A DNA stretch of 50,997 bases from Candidatus Endobugula sertula (GCA_001723645.1 MDLC01000020.1:1-50997); one strand, 5' to 3'; numbered from the stretch's first letter, positions 18,344 to 28,046 are shown. The notes: generated from the letters alone by a model not told the origin. Made by a program: numbers and translations.

Positions 18344-21300
18344 CTACCTGCTTCTTAACTGAACATTATCAAATCTCGTAAGTCGTATATTAGTATTGCG
18401 AATCGTTTCCTCAATCAGTTCTATTCGCAATGCTCCATTAACATCCCTATGCTGATTCCCGACTACAACAAACTCTATATTATGAAAAGTATAAGGGCGC
18501 GGATAAGATTCTAACTCCGTTTTACTCAGTTGTTTGTTACCCAAAAGGTGCTCACCAGCCAATAAACGTACCTCTACACCATCACTACCATCTGTCGGAT
18601 GTAAATCAACTGACAACTTATAGGTCTTCGAGGCATCAAATTGTTCAGTTAATGTTTGTCTGACAATTTTATTAACAATCTGGATCCCCTGACGACCATC
18701 AGTGAAGTTGTTGGTGTCCTTCCATGAGCCAGAAAAGGAAGTCTTTGGATTTGGCAATATAGACCACCCAGGAAATGAGTTAGAGCTTGAGTCAAATTGT
18801 TCAAAAGAAGGGTTTTGTAGCACCACATCACTCCACGTATCAGAATCATCAGTTTCCTGGCCGGTTAGATCTCCTTGTAGGCTCAAGTTGTCATCTTCAA
18901 AATAGACAACGGTTGGAATGGTTTCTGCGTGCCAAGTAACGACAGGTTGATTGGAATGGCTGGCCAAACAATACTGTTTATGGGTGTGGTCGAAAGTAAC
19001 ACCTTGCCGATTAATACCACTGATAACCAAAACCGTCACATGGGGAAACCCTGTATCTTTCCAGCCAGGATATGGAGCTGGTCTCTGAGGGTCAATGTAT
19101 ATGTCAAAGTGCTTTGAACCCTGACTGGAGCCTGACCCAGTTATGACGTTATCAAAGTTTATATATACAATGCAATTCCCCAGCGTTGCAACATGAAATT
19201 GATAAGCATCATTAACACTCGATTCTGCCTGGGGGGTCAGATCAACGACTTCTAAAGCGATGTCGGTTGGAAAATGTGACACCTTTATAGAAAAATTATG
19301 CTGTAAATGTCTATTATTTCCTACAGGTTGTTGAATCCTATCATCTATATAATAGGTGAAAGCCTTAGTACAGAGTATAGTAGCAACATTATTGAGAGGC
19401 AGTTGTATTGTAGAAGAGTAAAGGAAACTGTATCCCTCATTGTCTGGAAGTGTTAAACCATGTTTTTTTTCCCACCACTCTGATTTTTCGTAGATTCTTT
19501 GATCAGTATGTGTCACGATGAATTTCGCCATTAACCACTGTTTTAATGCGGCTGAATCAAAGGCTGTCACCTTCTGATTCTCTCCCTCACCTTCTCTTAG
19601 AGTTAAAGAACTGATTTGACCACAGAGTTCTTCAATTTTAATCGCGGTATATTTGTTCCAATTATCGCTAACATCCCTAAAGGTATTATGGATATTGCCT
19701 GAGCTTCCATGTGGTGATACACCATCAAACATAATCAGTTCAGGGTTCTCCACTGTATGAATAACAATGCAATTGCGAACAACATCTACGCGCAGATGAA
19801 GATCTTTTGCCTTTACACCATCAACAATTATCGAGTTATTGCTGTTAGAAGCCGCTATTGTAGTCGCACTCTGGTTTTCGTAGTACACATGAATAGTACC
19901 CAGGTCGTGGACTTCACCACGTTGGTTACTTGCAAAATTGCTGACTAATTGTTTAATCTGTTGTAAATTGAACGTTAATTTGGAACCTGCTGGGTGGATT
20001 ACCGAGGCAAACTGATTACAGTCAATCGTCACATTGCTATAACCACTGTCCCCAAGGTCGAGTACATAGGCATCCAGACTGGAATCGTAGCCTAACTGCT
20101 GACCATTAATTTTAACAACGCAATCCATTACGTTTACCGTGTGATACTCTATATTTCCATTCTCTCTTATAATTTTTACCTGCTCATTGGGCGGCAACCC
20201 AACTTCCAGTTTGCAGGATAGAGTATTCTTTAATCCATCTCCCTTATTGGTAATGTTAATAACTGTGTCACCTGATACATAAAAATGATGATCTCCCCCT
20301 AATGAAATCAGTTTGGATTGAGGACCACCGTGAACTTCATGGCCTCCTCCCAAACAAAAGACGTTCATATTATCCCCTGAAATCTGGTGATGTCCATTTT
20401 TTACCGTAATATTGCTTGCTTTGGGTATGTTAGCTAGCAACTGATTGTTATTTGCCGCTCTTAAACATCCGTCAGTGGCATTAAATTTTAGCGAAACACC
20501 ATTTCCTTTAAGATTGAGAGAATTAGATTTATTCCCTAAAACTAAAGTCATAGGAGAACCACTTAATGCATTTATGTCTTCCTGATTAACAACTAGATTT
20601 ATATTATTACTCACATTGGTTGGGCCGATAAATCTGTCAATGAAAAGAGTATGTATATTAATTTGAGGGACCGATGTGTCCCAGCCCGATAGATCAAAGG
20701 TAGCCTTGGTATTGCTACCAGCAGGTAATATATTAATTTGCTTAACAGTGCTGGCACGATAAATGACTGTTCCAACAGTCGGTTTTACATCCGATGAATC
20801 ACTATTCATCAACACAGTACCTGAAGATTTGATCAGTGTCAGAGTATTTTGTGTATCAGTTGGAGTCTTAGGGTTGTCACTTCCCTGGATAAGTACTTCG
20901 GTATTGTCTATCTCTTTAAAAATAAGATTATATTTACCATTAATAAGGTCCAGAACGATTGATTTATTTTTAACACTGTTGGTTGAAAAATGGTTGATAA
21001 TATCATCATCAATGTTGTTATCAGATTGGAAAATAACATCACGGTATGTGTCAGGACCATAACTGGTATTGAATCGAATAGATTCAAAAAGATTAACATT
21101 TTCAATATTAATAGTTTCAATGCTGTCCAGATTCCATTGTTTATCGGAAAAGCCTACACTGTAACTACGGTAATCATCAACCCTGTAAGGCCAACGGCCA
21201 TAGTTTAAAAATGGGCCGTCGATCAATACCTTCATTCTGTTATCATCCATAAAATCAGCATAGAAGGAGGTAACTTGATGGTCTGTAGAACGATTTGGAA

Positions 21301-22909
21301 ATATAGTCTTTGGGATAGTAATCGTGTCGATATCCTTTCCACCATCTATAGTGCTTTCCACATTACCAGACAGATAAAGATTATCTTTTCCCAGTCCTCC
21401 ATAAAGTTCGACTCTGGTCTGAAACGTTCTTAGAGAAGACATGAGGAGTATATCGTCTCCCCAGCCTCCATAGAGCTTATCTGGTCCAAATCGACCATCA
21501 AGAACATCATTGCCAGCACCACCACTGATAATATCACCACCCAAACCACCGTATAATTTGTCATTGCCACCAGAACCGTTAATCTGTTTATAGCTTCCGG
21601 ACCAATAAGGGTCCTGTCTAATGATATTAACAAGATCATCTTTGGCACCACCCTGAATAGAGTTACCTGTTCCGGTGGTGTCCAGCCAAACCTGTCTTCT
21701 CATAAACAAATCCTGATTCAAATTGTGCATATCTCTTACGAGTGTCTTGGTAACACCTTCACACGTGAGATCAGCGTGACTGGCACCACTTACCTGTTTA
21801 CCAATGCCGACAGACTCAGCATCCACCATGTAATTTAATACATCGTAACCCTGCTTCCCATATTGACTGGCCAGATCATCAAGGTAGTTTTTTAGGGCAT
21901 CTGATTTAAGGTACTCATCAAATTTTTCCTGAACTTGCTCTCTTGCCGACATGGGATCGAAAAGATCAACAAATACGCCAATCAAATCGGATAAAGCTCC
22001 TAGAATTGTGCTAATAAGGTCACACACAAATGAAACAGCCGTTCCAACAGGCGGAAAGAAGTCCGCTACGGTTGATACTGCGTCAAGAACCACACAGACA
22101 CAATCAATACTGGCCATTACCGCGAACCCGATAGCTTTCCCCGTTTTTCCGTCTCTTCTTGCATCGTCTGCTGCTATAGAATTCTTGGCAATTGAGGCTG
22201 CTCCAGCGGCAATAGCTAAAACCCCACCAACCACCGGTAAAAAACGAGCGGCTCTAGTGGCAGCTTTAGAGCCGTCAATTAAGGTTTCACCAGTAGCAAT
22301 CGCCGCTTTGGCGGCTTTATAGCCAGGACTTACCTTTGAAGCAACCATATCACCCGTACTAACAATAGCACTGGCAATCGCAATGGCTCCGGTTGAAGCT
22401 CTTAGCGCATTATTATTTTCAATGCCGCTATACAAATCTATACCACCTTGAACACCACCAATTGCTGCGCCCAGCCCTTGAGCACCATTGGACAAAATAT
22501 CTGATGCTTTTCCCAAAGCGGGAGAGAAGGTATCTATTCTCGCGTTTGACTGCAATCGCATCATGTTGGTAGTCCGCTTTTTCAAAGGAATATCACTCAT
22601 CGGAGAGGCGTCCCAGATTCCGTGAAACTCCATGTAGCTCTGCACTTCTCGAAGATGTTTTGTAATTTTGTTGAATTGACGGGATGTCTTAATGAAGGAT
22701 GTTCGGCCTGACATATATGCATCAAAAGAATGCGCGATCATGGAAGGGTAATCAGAGACGGCCGAAAGAGCCCATCCTCCCATTGTAGTACCAGAACCAG
22801 AAATATAGTCACTCCATTGTGACAAATTTTTTATTTCTGGGAAGTTGGTATTTCCCAGAATTTCGCCCGCATTCTTGCCGTTAAATACAGTTTGGTCACC
22901 CTGTGCCAA
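18344..22909 (-). CDS. Giant RTX-repeat protein
   Basis: 1521 residues as read. Residues about 150-330 are rich in small and hydrophobic residues with candidate membrane-active helices (FLPVVGGVLAIAAGAASIA, VGTAVSFVCDLISTILGAL). Residues about 440-490 contain five exact consecutive glycine-rich nonapeptides (GGSGNDKLY, GGLGGDIIS, GGAGNDVLD, GRFGPDKLY, GGWGDDILL), and GGLGKDNLY follows: RTX calcium-binding repeats that in known proteins fold outside the cell after type I secretion. The middle is beta-strand and Asn-rich, and the last 150 residues (NPSFEQFDS...) look like a jelly-roll carbohydrate-binding module. There is no type I transporter in the window. It starts with TTG at 22909 without a clear ribosome site and may be frameshifted from the ORF at 22831-23151. 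A toxin or adhesin is likely but unproven. Confidence 0.85.
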   Translation of the reverse strand: MAQGDQTVFNGKNAGEILGNTNFPEIKNLSQWSDYISGSGTTMGGWALSAVSDYPSMIAHSFDAYMSGRTSFIKTSRQFNKITKHLREVQSYMEFHGIWDASPMSDIPLKKRTTNMMRLQSNARIDTFSPALGKASDILSNGAQGLGAAIGGVQGGIDLYSGIENNNALRASTGAIAIASAIVSTGDMVASKVSPGYKAAKAAIATGETLIDGSKAATRAARFLPVVGGVLAIAAGAASIAKNSIAADDARRDGKTGKAIGFAVMASIDCVCVVLDAVSTVADFFPPVGTAVSFVCDLISTILGALSDLIGVFVDLFDPMSAREQVQEKFDEYLKSDALKNYLDDLASQYGKQGYDVLNYMVDAESVGIGKQVSGASHADLTCEGVTKTLVRDMHNLNQDLFMRRQVWLDTTGTGNSIQGGAKDDLVNIIRQDPYWSGSYKQINGSGGNDKLYGGLGGDIISGGAGNDVLDGRFGPDKLYGGWGDDILLMSSLRTFQTRVELYGGLGKDNLYLSGNVESTIDGGKDIDTITIPKTIFPNRSTDHQVTSFYADFMDDNRMKVLIDGPFLNYGRWPYRVDDYRSYSVGFSDKQWNLDSIETINIENVNLFESIRFNTSYGPDTYRDVIFQSDNNIDDDIINHFSTNSVKNKSIVLDLINGKYNLIFKEIDNTEVLIQGSDNPKTPTDTQNTLTLIKSSGTVLMNSDSSDVKPTVGTVIYRASTVKQINILPAGSNTKATFDLSGWDTSVPQINIHTLFIDRFIGPTNVSNNINLVVNQEDINALSGSPMTLVLGNKSNSLNLKGNGVSLKFNATDGCLRAANNNQLLANIPKASNITVKNGHHQISGDNMNVFCLGGGHEVHGGPQSKLISLGGDHHFYVSGDTVINITNKGDGLKNTLSCKLEVGLPPNEQVKIIRENGNIEYHTVNVMDCVVKINGQQLGYDSSLDAYVLDLGDSGYSNVTIDCNQFASVIHPAGSKLTFNLQQIKQLVSNFASNQRGEVHDLGTIHVYYENQSATTIAASNSNNSIIVDGVKAKDLHLRVDVVRNCIVIHTVENPELIMFDGVSPHGSSGNIHNTFRDVSDNWNKYTAIKIEELCGQISSLTLREGEGENQKVTAFDSAALKQWLMAKFIVTHTDQRIYEKSEWWEKKHGLTLPDNEGYSFLYSSTIQLPLNNVATILCTKAFTYYIDDRIQQPVGNNRHLQHNFSIKVSHFPTDIALEVVDLTPQAESSVNDAYQFHVATLGNCIVYINFDNVITGSGSSQGSKHFDIYIDPQRPAPYPGWKDTGFPHVTVLVISGINRQGVTFDHTHKQYCLASHSNQPVVTWHAETIPTVVYFEDDNLSLQGDLTGQETDDSDTWSDVVLQNPSFEQFDSSSNSFPGWSILPNPKTSFSGSWKDTNNFTDGRQGIQIVNKIVRQTLTEQFDASKTYKLSVDLHPTDGSDGVEVRLLAGEHLLGNKQLSKTELESYPRPYTFHNIEFVVVGNQHRDVNGALRIELIEETIRNTNIRLTRFDNVQLRSR

Positions 22910-23151
22910 CCCTGATCAAGCTTCTGTGTCAGTTCGCTATCACTACCCAGGCGTTGTATTTCATCAAGTATCCTTGAATCAATATTATCCTCGCGTGCAG
23001 CTTGGTGGAAAAGATTAATAATGTCGTTATTAGAGGGGTGATTGCCATCAATAAGTCCAAGTTTTATGCGATCGGACACGTGCGAAAAAAACTTTCCTAT
23101 CGCTGTTGTACTTAATTCTAGTGGATTTTCGATACTTTGGTTAGTTGACAT
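22831..23151 (-). CDS. Short ORF overlapping the RTX gene, probable N-terminus of it
   Basis: 106 residues starting MSTNQSIENPLELSTTAIGK, preceded by GAGAGAAA as ribosome site. The preceding in-frame TTG at 23166 is less likely. It is helical and acidic, with no family that I recognise. It overlaps the start of the giant RTX frame by 79 bases, and the RTX frame is closed by TGA just upstream of its TTG. The simplest reading is that the two were one protein (about 1600 aa) and that a frameshift occurred near 22900-22915. A separate small coupled protein is the alternative. Confidence 0.55.
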   Translation of the reverse strand: MSTNQSIENPLELSTTAIGKFFSHVSDRIKLGLIDGNHPSNNDIINLFHQAAREDNIDSRILDEIQRLGSDSELTQKLDQGWHRVTKLYLTARMRAKFWEIPTSQK

Positions 23152-23419
23152 TTTGGTTTCTCTCAATATTTAATTAATAGACTTTTTTCACAATATCATT
23201 GCCATCAGTAGTTTTTTCATCTGATTTGGCTGCGTTCTTAGATAAGTAGTTAATCAACCTTGACTTTTATTTCGCTTTACATACGAAATTTAGTCGGACT
23301 GACAGATTGATAGTCTACATGTTGGTTAGTGAAAATTTGGTGAATGATATTACCCGCCACTTGATAACAGGTAAGCCACTGGTTTAAACAGTGGATTCAT
23401 TGAGTTAATTTAACGGGGC
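23152..23419. other. AT-rich gap upstream of the RTX gene
   Basis: No gene found. It must hold the promoter of the RTX gene on the minus strand, which I could not place. A short plus-strand frame starting at 23319 (MLVSENLVNDITRHLITG) ends after 22 codons and may belong to the KfrA-like relic that follows. Confidence 0.3.
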
Positions 23420-23921
23420 CCTGGAATCATCAATGCCATTCAAGCTGCAAATGAATACCCTTCTATTGAGGCATATCAGTCAAACGCTTGGGACCGGGAG
23501 CAGCACCACGATTGCCAATCATTTAAAACAGAACATATGCTGTAAGTAATAGAAGCGCCTAAAACCACGTTACCCATGCCACTGCTTACGCAACTGCAAT
23601 CTTTTTGGGATGAGTTAAGAGGTTTAGCTCAAAAGAGTTTAAGCAAAAAAATTGATGACTAGTCAGAAATAGAAAGATTATCAACGGCACTGACGTTACA
23701 AACCGTCGAATTAGAACGTACAAAATAAAGAGCAGAGGAAAAAAGTTTACGAATCAAGGGCCTTGAAGGAGAATTGAAAACATCCGAAGAGAACCTTAAC
23801 CAGAGGGATGGTGAGATTTCGCAATTCCAGTCAAAATACTCTACATTGAACACTATCAACAGCTCATTCTTGAGCATGAGCAAGCAAGTTTCAAAGTGAA
23901 GCAGCTTGAGCTGGATACGAA
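23420..23921 (+). pseudogene. Relic of a KfrA-like coiled-coil DNA-binding protein
   Basis: The plus strand encodes broken pieces in the order of a KfrA N-terminal domain and coiled coil. They are IINAIQAANEYPSIEA, then (after one extra base near 23474) ISQTLGTGSSTTIANHLKQ, then PMPLLTQLQSFWDELRGLAQ, then a long charged coiled coil (SEIERLSTALTLQTVELER, RAEEKSLRIKGLEGELKTSE) and, in another frame, IEHYQQLILEHEQASFKVKQ. TAG at 23660-23662 and TAA at 23726-23728 interrupt it. LGTGSSTTIANHLK is the most telling part: KfrA-type proteins have this winged-helix segment. It ends against the convergent cytochrome gene. Confidence 0.65.
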
Positions 23922-24458
23922 CTATTTTCGTGCCGTTAAAATTTGGTATTGTGTTTCATTAAGTTCCGGCAATTTTCGTAAAAATGCTACCATTGCCCAG
24001 ATGCGCTCATCGCTGTGTGTTGGCCCAAACGCAGCCATACCCGATGCGATAATCCCATGCTTAATCACCCAAAATTGTTGTCGAGTCATTACGACAGGAT
24101 CATCGTACCCCCCTTCCCCATGGTTGTGATCATGCTGATCAGAAGCCAAGGTTAAGTTGGGTGGTGCTGGATATAAACCAAGGGTCATATCAGTTTCGGT
24201 AACACCAGGTTTTAAATGGCAACCGACACACATATCATTATAGTCTGCACCGCCACTCAGTAATAGTTGAGGGTCGCTTAAATCCGGAACCTCAATATCT
24301 TTTGATGCGCGGGATATAGACTTTTTGCGTAATGTTTCCAGTAGCCAAAAGGTCAACGCATTGTGGCGGTTATCCGCGCCAATGGGGTATAAACCGGAAT
24401 AAATAAAACCCACGCCGCCCAGTATAGTCACGATAAATAAGCCAATAATGATTTTCAT
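23922..24458 (-). CDS. Membrane-anchored c-type cytochrome
   Basis: 178 residues. An N-terminal hydrophobic segment (IIIGLFIVTILGGVGFIYSG) anchors or exports it, one CVGCH haem c site sits near residues 77-81, and a Met in GIIASGMAAFGP is a plausible axial ligand. A HDHNHGEGG stretch is metal-binding-like. It is the last gene of the copper-resistance operon, with ribosome site GGAG. Small cytochromes of this type occur in copper-resistance clusters, where an electron-transfer role in periplasmic copper oxidation is suspected but not established. The stop codon is TAG. Confidence 0.85.
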   Translation of the reverse strand: MKIIIGLFIVTILGGVGFIYSGLYPIGADNRHNALTFWLLETLRKKSISRASKDIEVPDLSDPQLLLSGGADYNDMCVGCHLKPGVTETDMTLGLYPAPPNLTLASDQHDHNHGEGGYDDPVVMTRQQFWVIKHGIIASGMAAFGPTHSDERIWAMVAFLRKLPELNETQYQILTARK

Positions 24459-24522
24459 TATTATGTCTCCATATCCTGATAGTCAGTTGAGTGAGGGAAT
24501 TCCCTCGCTTATTAGCAATGGG

Positions 24523-24834
24523 TTAACCATAATAGCCTGATTTGCCGTGCTTATCATGGCCGTCACCATTTGGCTTTTCATTCATGTCATGGGGCCCTTG
24601 TTGTTTGTCACCATCACCGTGATGACTATTGTCATAATGGTTGTCCATGCATTGTTTCATGATAGCTTGCGTCACGGGGTCATTCATATCCATTTTGCTA
24701 TGATCCATAGCTCCACAATTGGGTTTTTCAGCATTGTCCTTTTTATGTAATTCCAGGGCATGTGCTACTACATTATTTGCCAATAGCACCAAACCAATAG
24801 CGGTGATGGCGTGACAAATCGGTAAAAGTTTCAT
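24523..24834 (-). CDS. Periplasmic His/Met-rich copper-binding-like protein
   Basis: 103 residues with a signal peptide (LLPICHAITAIGLVLLANNVVAHA) and a mature chain rich in His, Met, Asp and Gly (AMDHSKMDMN, NSHHGDGDK, GDGHDKHGK) plus two Cys. No fold is recognisable. The composition and its place between copB and the cytochrome suggest a periplasmic copper buffer. GGAGAAA precedes the ATG. Confidence 0.75.
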   Translation of the reverse strand: MKLLPICHAITAIGLVLLANNVVAHALELHKKDNAEKPNCGAMDHSKMDMNDPVTQAIMKQCMDNHYDNSHHGDGDKQQGPHDMNEKPNGDGHDKHGKSGYYG

Positions 24835-24861
24835 TATATTTTCTCCAAAAATTAATTAATA

Positions 24862-25587
24862 TTAAAACCACGCATGAATACCAACGACAAATTGCGTGTC
24901 TTCGGTATGTTCGCCATGTTGCTCGGCAATACGTTTAGTTTGGCCGTGTTTGGCTTCCCAGTTGACTCCGATATAGGGAGCAAATTCGCGACGAATTTCA
25001 TAGGCCAAGCGTAAACCAAATTCTGAATTGGCAAGACCGGAACCAATATCGACCACAGGGTTATCTTTGCCAAAAAAATTTAGCTCCAGCTCAGGAATCA
25101 GTGCCAAACGCTGCGTTAACATTTGCTCGTATTCTGCTTCAAATCGAAAAGCACTATGTCCTGACTCTCCGATAAATAATGCTACATCAATATCAACATA
25201 ATACGGTGCTAACCCCTGAAAACTGACTACCGCCCAATGACGTTCTGGGACAGGATCGAAATCGCGACGAACACCAACCTGAAAATCCCAATAAGCAGAA
25301 ACTGCCTTGCCATATAACAATTGGAGCTCGGCGCTTTCATTGGTGTTATCTACACGCTCTATTTCGGTTTTCAACCAGAGTTTATGTTCGTCATAACCTA
25401 TCCAGGCATCGGCTTCCAATACATCTGGGCTTTCATCACCGCTACGGCTTTCCAGCTGATCAATCGTCACCATCAACAATAAAGGATCATCCTTGGCTCC
25501 TGCAGTACTATGAGTGCTAAAAGGCATTAGCAGAACAGAGAGCAAGAAAACAAGTATTGACGATTTATCTGTGTGTAATAATGTCAT
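24862..25587 (-). CDS. copB: Outer-membrane copper resistance protein CopB
   Basis: 241 residues: signal peptide (ILVFLLSVLLMPFSTHSTAG), then a beta-barrel-like chain with the CopB/PcoB family features DQLESRSGDESPDVLEADAW, LLYGKAVSAYWDFQVGVRRD, FFGKDNPVVDIGSGLAN, FAPYIGVNWEAKHG and a C-terminal Phe (HAWF) typical of outer-membrane proteins. It lacks the long Met-rich N-terminal region seen in many CopB proteins. Strong GGAGAA ribosome site, 12 bases after copA. Confidence 0.92.
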   Translation of the reverse strand: MTLLHTDKSSILVFLLSVLLMPFSTHSTAGAKDDPLLLMVTIDQLESRSGDESPDVLEADAWIGYDEHKLWLKTEIERVDNTNESAELQLLYGKAVSAYWDFQVGVRRDFDPVPERHWAVVSFQGLAPYYVDIDVALFIGESGHSAFRFEAEYEQMLTQRLALIPELELNFFGKDNPVVDIGSGLANSEFGLRLAYEIRREFAPYIGVNWEAKHGQTKRIAEQHGEHTEDTQFVVGIHAWF

Positions 25588-25599
25588 TTTTGTTCTCCT

Positions 25600-27495
25600 C
25601 TAACTAATCCAGACTTCACGCATCATGCCAGGCATGTGGTACAACAAGTGGCAGTGATAGGCCCACTTCCCTTTGGCATCTGCTGTCACCAGATAACTCA
25701 CACTGGAGCCAGGCTGTACCATAATGGTGTGTTTACGAGGAATATAATTCGGTTCATTGGTTTCCAGCTCACTCCAGACACCGTGCAAATGCACCGGATG
25801 GGTCATCATGGTGTCATTCACTAAAACGATACGAACACGCTCACCGTATTTCAGTGCCAATGGCTCTGCATCGGCAAACTTAATACCATCCATCGACCAC
25901 ATATAGCGGCTCATATTGCCGGTTAAATGCAACTGAATTTCACGCTCTGGCTCGCGGGTATCTATCGTTGGCGTTAAATTACGAATATCGGCGTAGGTGA
26001 GTACTTTACGCCCGTAACGCGTTTGATGATCGCGTAAACCAATACCCGGATCGTAAATACCGTTTTGCATCATCTCCGTACGCATATCCACATGGGGGCC
26101 GAACTCGGTTTTAGCGTGCTTAATCTCGCTATTGGTACCAAAACCCGCCTTACCTAACTGGGACCCGCCATGGTTCATACTATGGTCCATTTGGCTGTGA
26201 TTCATGCCACTATGGTTCATATTGCCGTGGTCCATGCTAGTGTGTTGCGAGTGATTCATTCCTTGATGTTTGGAATGATCCATACCCATATGTTGGGAGT
26301 GCCCCATGTCTGTTGAGGTGGCATCACCATGATGACTATGCCCGCCATGAGTTCCATGATCGCCGTGTGCCATCCCCATATCCCTATGCACTAATATCGG
26401 AGCATCATCCATCTGGGGAATGTCCGCTGTCCAGCTAGGATCGGGGGTTAATACCCCACGGGTATAACCCGTACGATCGATGCTTTGAGCAAAAATGGTA
26501 TAGGCGCTATCATCATTAGGCTCAACCACCACATCATAAGTTTCTGCAACACCGATGCGAAATTCATCAATAGTGACTGGCTCAATATTTTGCCCATCTG
26601 ATGCTACTACCGTCATTTTTAAGCCGGGAATGCGTACGTCAAAAATCGTCATAGCGGCAGCATTCACAAAGCGCAGGCGCACTTTTTCGCTTTTATTGAA
26701 GAGTGCCTGCCAACCATCTTCTGGTGTCATGCCGTTCATCAAATAGGTATAGGTGTACCCGGTAACATCCGCGATATCCGTTTCGCTCATACGCATTTGG
26801 TTCCACATTTGGCGCTCGTTCCAAGTGGCGCTGACTCCCTTTTCTTTAATATCCCGCCACAAGTCCCCTGCGGTACGCTCACGGAAGTTGTAATAATGGC
26901 TTTGTTTTTTCAGCTTAGCGTAGACCTTTTCGGGCACTTCGTCAGTCCAGTCCGATAGCACGACGACATGGTCGCGGTCATAAGCGACGGGGTCTGGCTC
27001 TTTCGGGTCAATCACAATCGCGCCATAGACACCGGATTGTTCCTGAAAGCCCGAATGGCTGTGATACCAATAAGTCCCACTTTGATTCACATCGAAGTGA
27101 TACTCATAGGTATCACCGGGTTTAATACCGTCGAAACTAAGACCTGGCACACCATCCATATGGGATGCCAAAATCATCCCATGCCAGTGGATAGAGCTGT
27201 CATAAGCGAGGTTATTTTTAACACGTAATGTCACGGTCTCTCCTTCTTTCCAGCGTAAAACTGGCGCGGGTAATGATCCGTTGACGGTATTGGCAATACG
27301 CTCCTTACCCGTCATATTGACCGTTTGATAGCCAATGGACAGGTCGAACTGATTACCGGTTAATACTTGGAAGGTTGACTGCCGATGAGCGGTCCCGAAA
27401 GATAGATTGGCGCCTAAACCCAGCCCCAGTGCGGCACTACTCATCGCCAAGCCGGTGACAAAACGACGACGTGATAACATGAATGAATTTTTCAT
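25600..27495 (-). CDS. copA: Multicopper oxidase CopA (copper resistance)
   Basis: 631 residues with a twin-arginine signal (LSRRRFVTGLAMSSAALGL) for export of the folded enzyme. It has all four copper-binding motifs: HWHGMILAS, YHSHSGFQEQ, HPVHLHGVW and HCHLLYHMPGM with the type 1 Met. Between about residues 370 and 445 it carries a His/Met-rich insert (MGHSQHMGM, MNHSQHTSMDHGNMNHSG). This family oxidises or binds copper in the periplasm to give copper tolerance. It is cotranscribed with copB, the His-rich protein and the cytochrome. Confidence 0.95.
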   Translation of the reverse strand: MKNSFMLSRRRFVTGLAMSSAALGLGLGANLSFGTAHRQSTFQVLTGNQFDLSIGYQTVNMTGKERIANTVNGSLPAPVLRWKEGETVTLRVKNNLAYDSSIHWHGMILASHMDGVPGLSFDGIKPGDTYEYHFDVNQSGTYWYHSHSGFQEQSGVYGAIVIDPKEPDPVAYDRDHVVVLSDWTDEVPEKVYAKLKKQSHYYNFRERTAGDLWRDIKEKGVSATWNERQMWNQMRMSETDIADVTGYTYTYLMNGMTPEDGWQALFNKSEKVRLRFVNAAAMTIFDVRIPGLKMTVVASDGQNIEPVTIDEFRIGVAETYDVVVEPNDDSAYTIFAQSIDRTGYTRGVLTPDPSWTADIPQMDDAPILVHRDMGMAHGDHGTHGGHSHHGDATSTDMGHSQHMGMDHSKHQGMNHSQHTSMDHGNMNHSGMNHSQMDHSMNHGGSQLGKAGFGTNSEIKHAKTEFGPHVDMRTEMMQNGIYDPGIGLRDHQTRYGRKVLTYADIRNLTPTIDTREPEREIQLHLTGNMSRYMWSMDGIKFADAEPLALKYGERVRIVLVNDTMMTHPVHLHGVWSELETNEPNYIPRKHTIMVQPGSSVSYLVTADAKGKWAYHCHLLYHMPGMMREVWIS

Positions 27496-27632
27496 AACAA
27501 TGCCCTCGAAAAAAATATCTCCACGAAAATGCCTTCAAATATCTGAACCATTACGCGGTTAAGATGGATTAATGACAATAATAGGATGGAAAATGCCCTG
27601 ACTACGTAAACAGCAGACGGACTTATCCTGTG

Positions 27633-28046
27633 CTAGACAAGAATGGGAGGACGGAAGAGATGACTGACTGGTGCTGTTGGGATAAATGAGTCGTAATGAA
27701 CAAGGTTAACAGAGTCTATAGGATCAACCACTTGTGGTTCCAAGTATGAATATAGTAAAGAGTGACAACCACTGATACAGAGTTCACAATGATTCTGATA
27801 ATTGGAATGGTCAAAAACGGATAGAGAGCTGGCACTGGAGCCTTGGCAATGCTGTTCAGCCTGTGAAGTGAGATGCTGAGCGTGACTGGCGTGATAAGCG
27901 GAATGATTTTGGCAATCGATAACATGCATGGTCATGCCTGTGTTTAAACCTGACTTTGTGATCATCAGTATCGAACACATCGTCGCCAGACTCTGTTGCG
28001 AGAACAGAATCAGTAAGATACACCATGCAATGCGACGACTATTCAT
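27633..28046 (-). CDS. Small secreted Cys/His protein of the copper cluster (DUF2946-like)
   Basis: 137 residues with a signal peptide (IAWCILLILFSQQSLATMC) and Cys/His-containing loops (QNHCELCISGCHSLL). The H-x-x-C-x-x-C pattern and a place just upstream of a copper operon resemble DUF2946-type proteins seen near copper genes. The function is unknown and the match is by composition and position only. It leads into copA 137 bases downstream on the same strand. Confidence 0.6.
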   Translation of the reverse strand: MNSRRIAWCILLILFSQQSLATMCSILMITKSGLNTGMTMHVIDCQNHSAYHASHAQHLTSQAEQHCQGSSASSLSVFDHSNYQNHCELCISGCHSLLYSYLEPQVVDPIDSVNLVHYDSFIPTAPVSHLFRPPILV

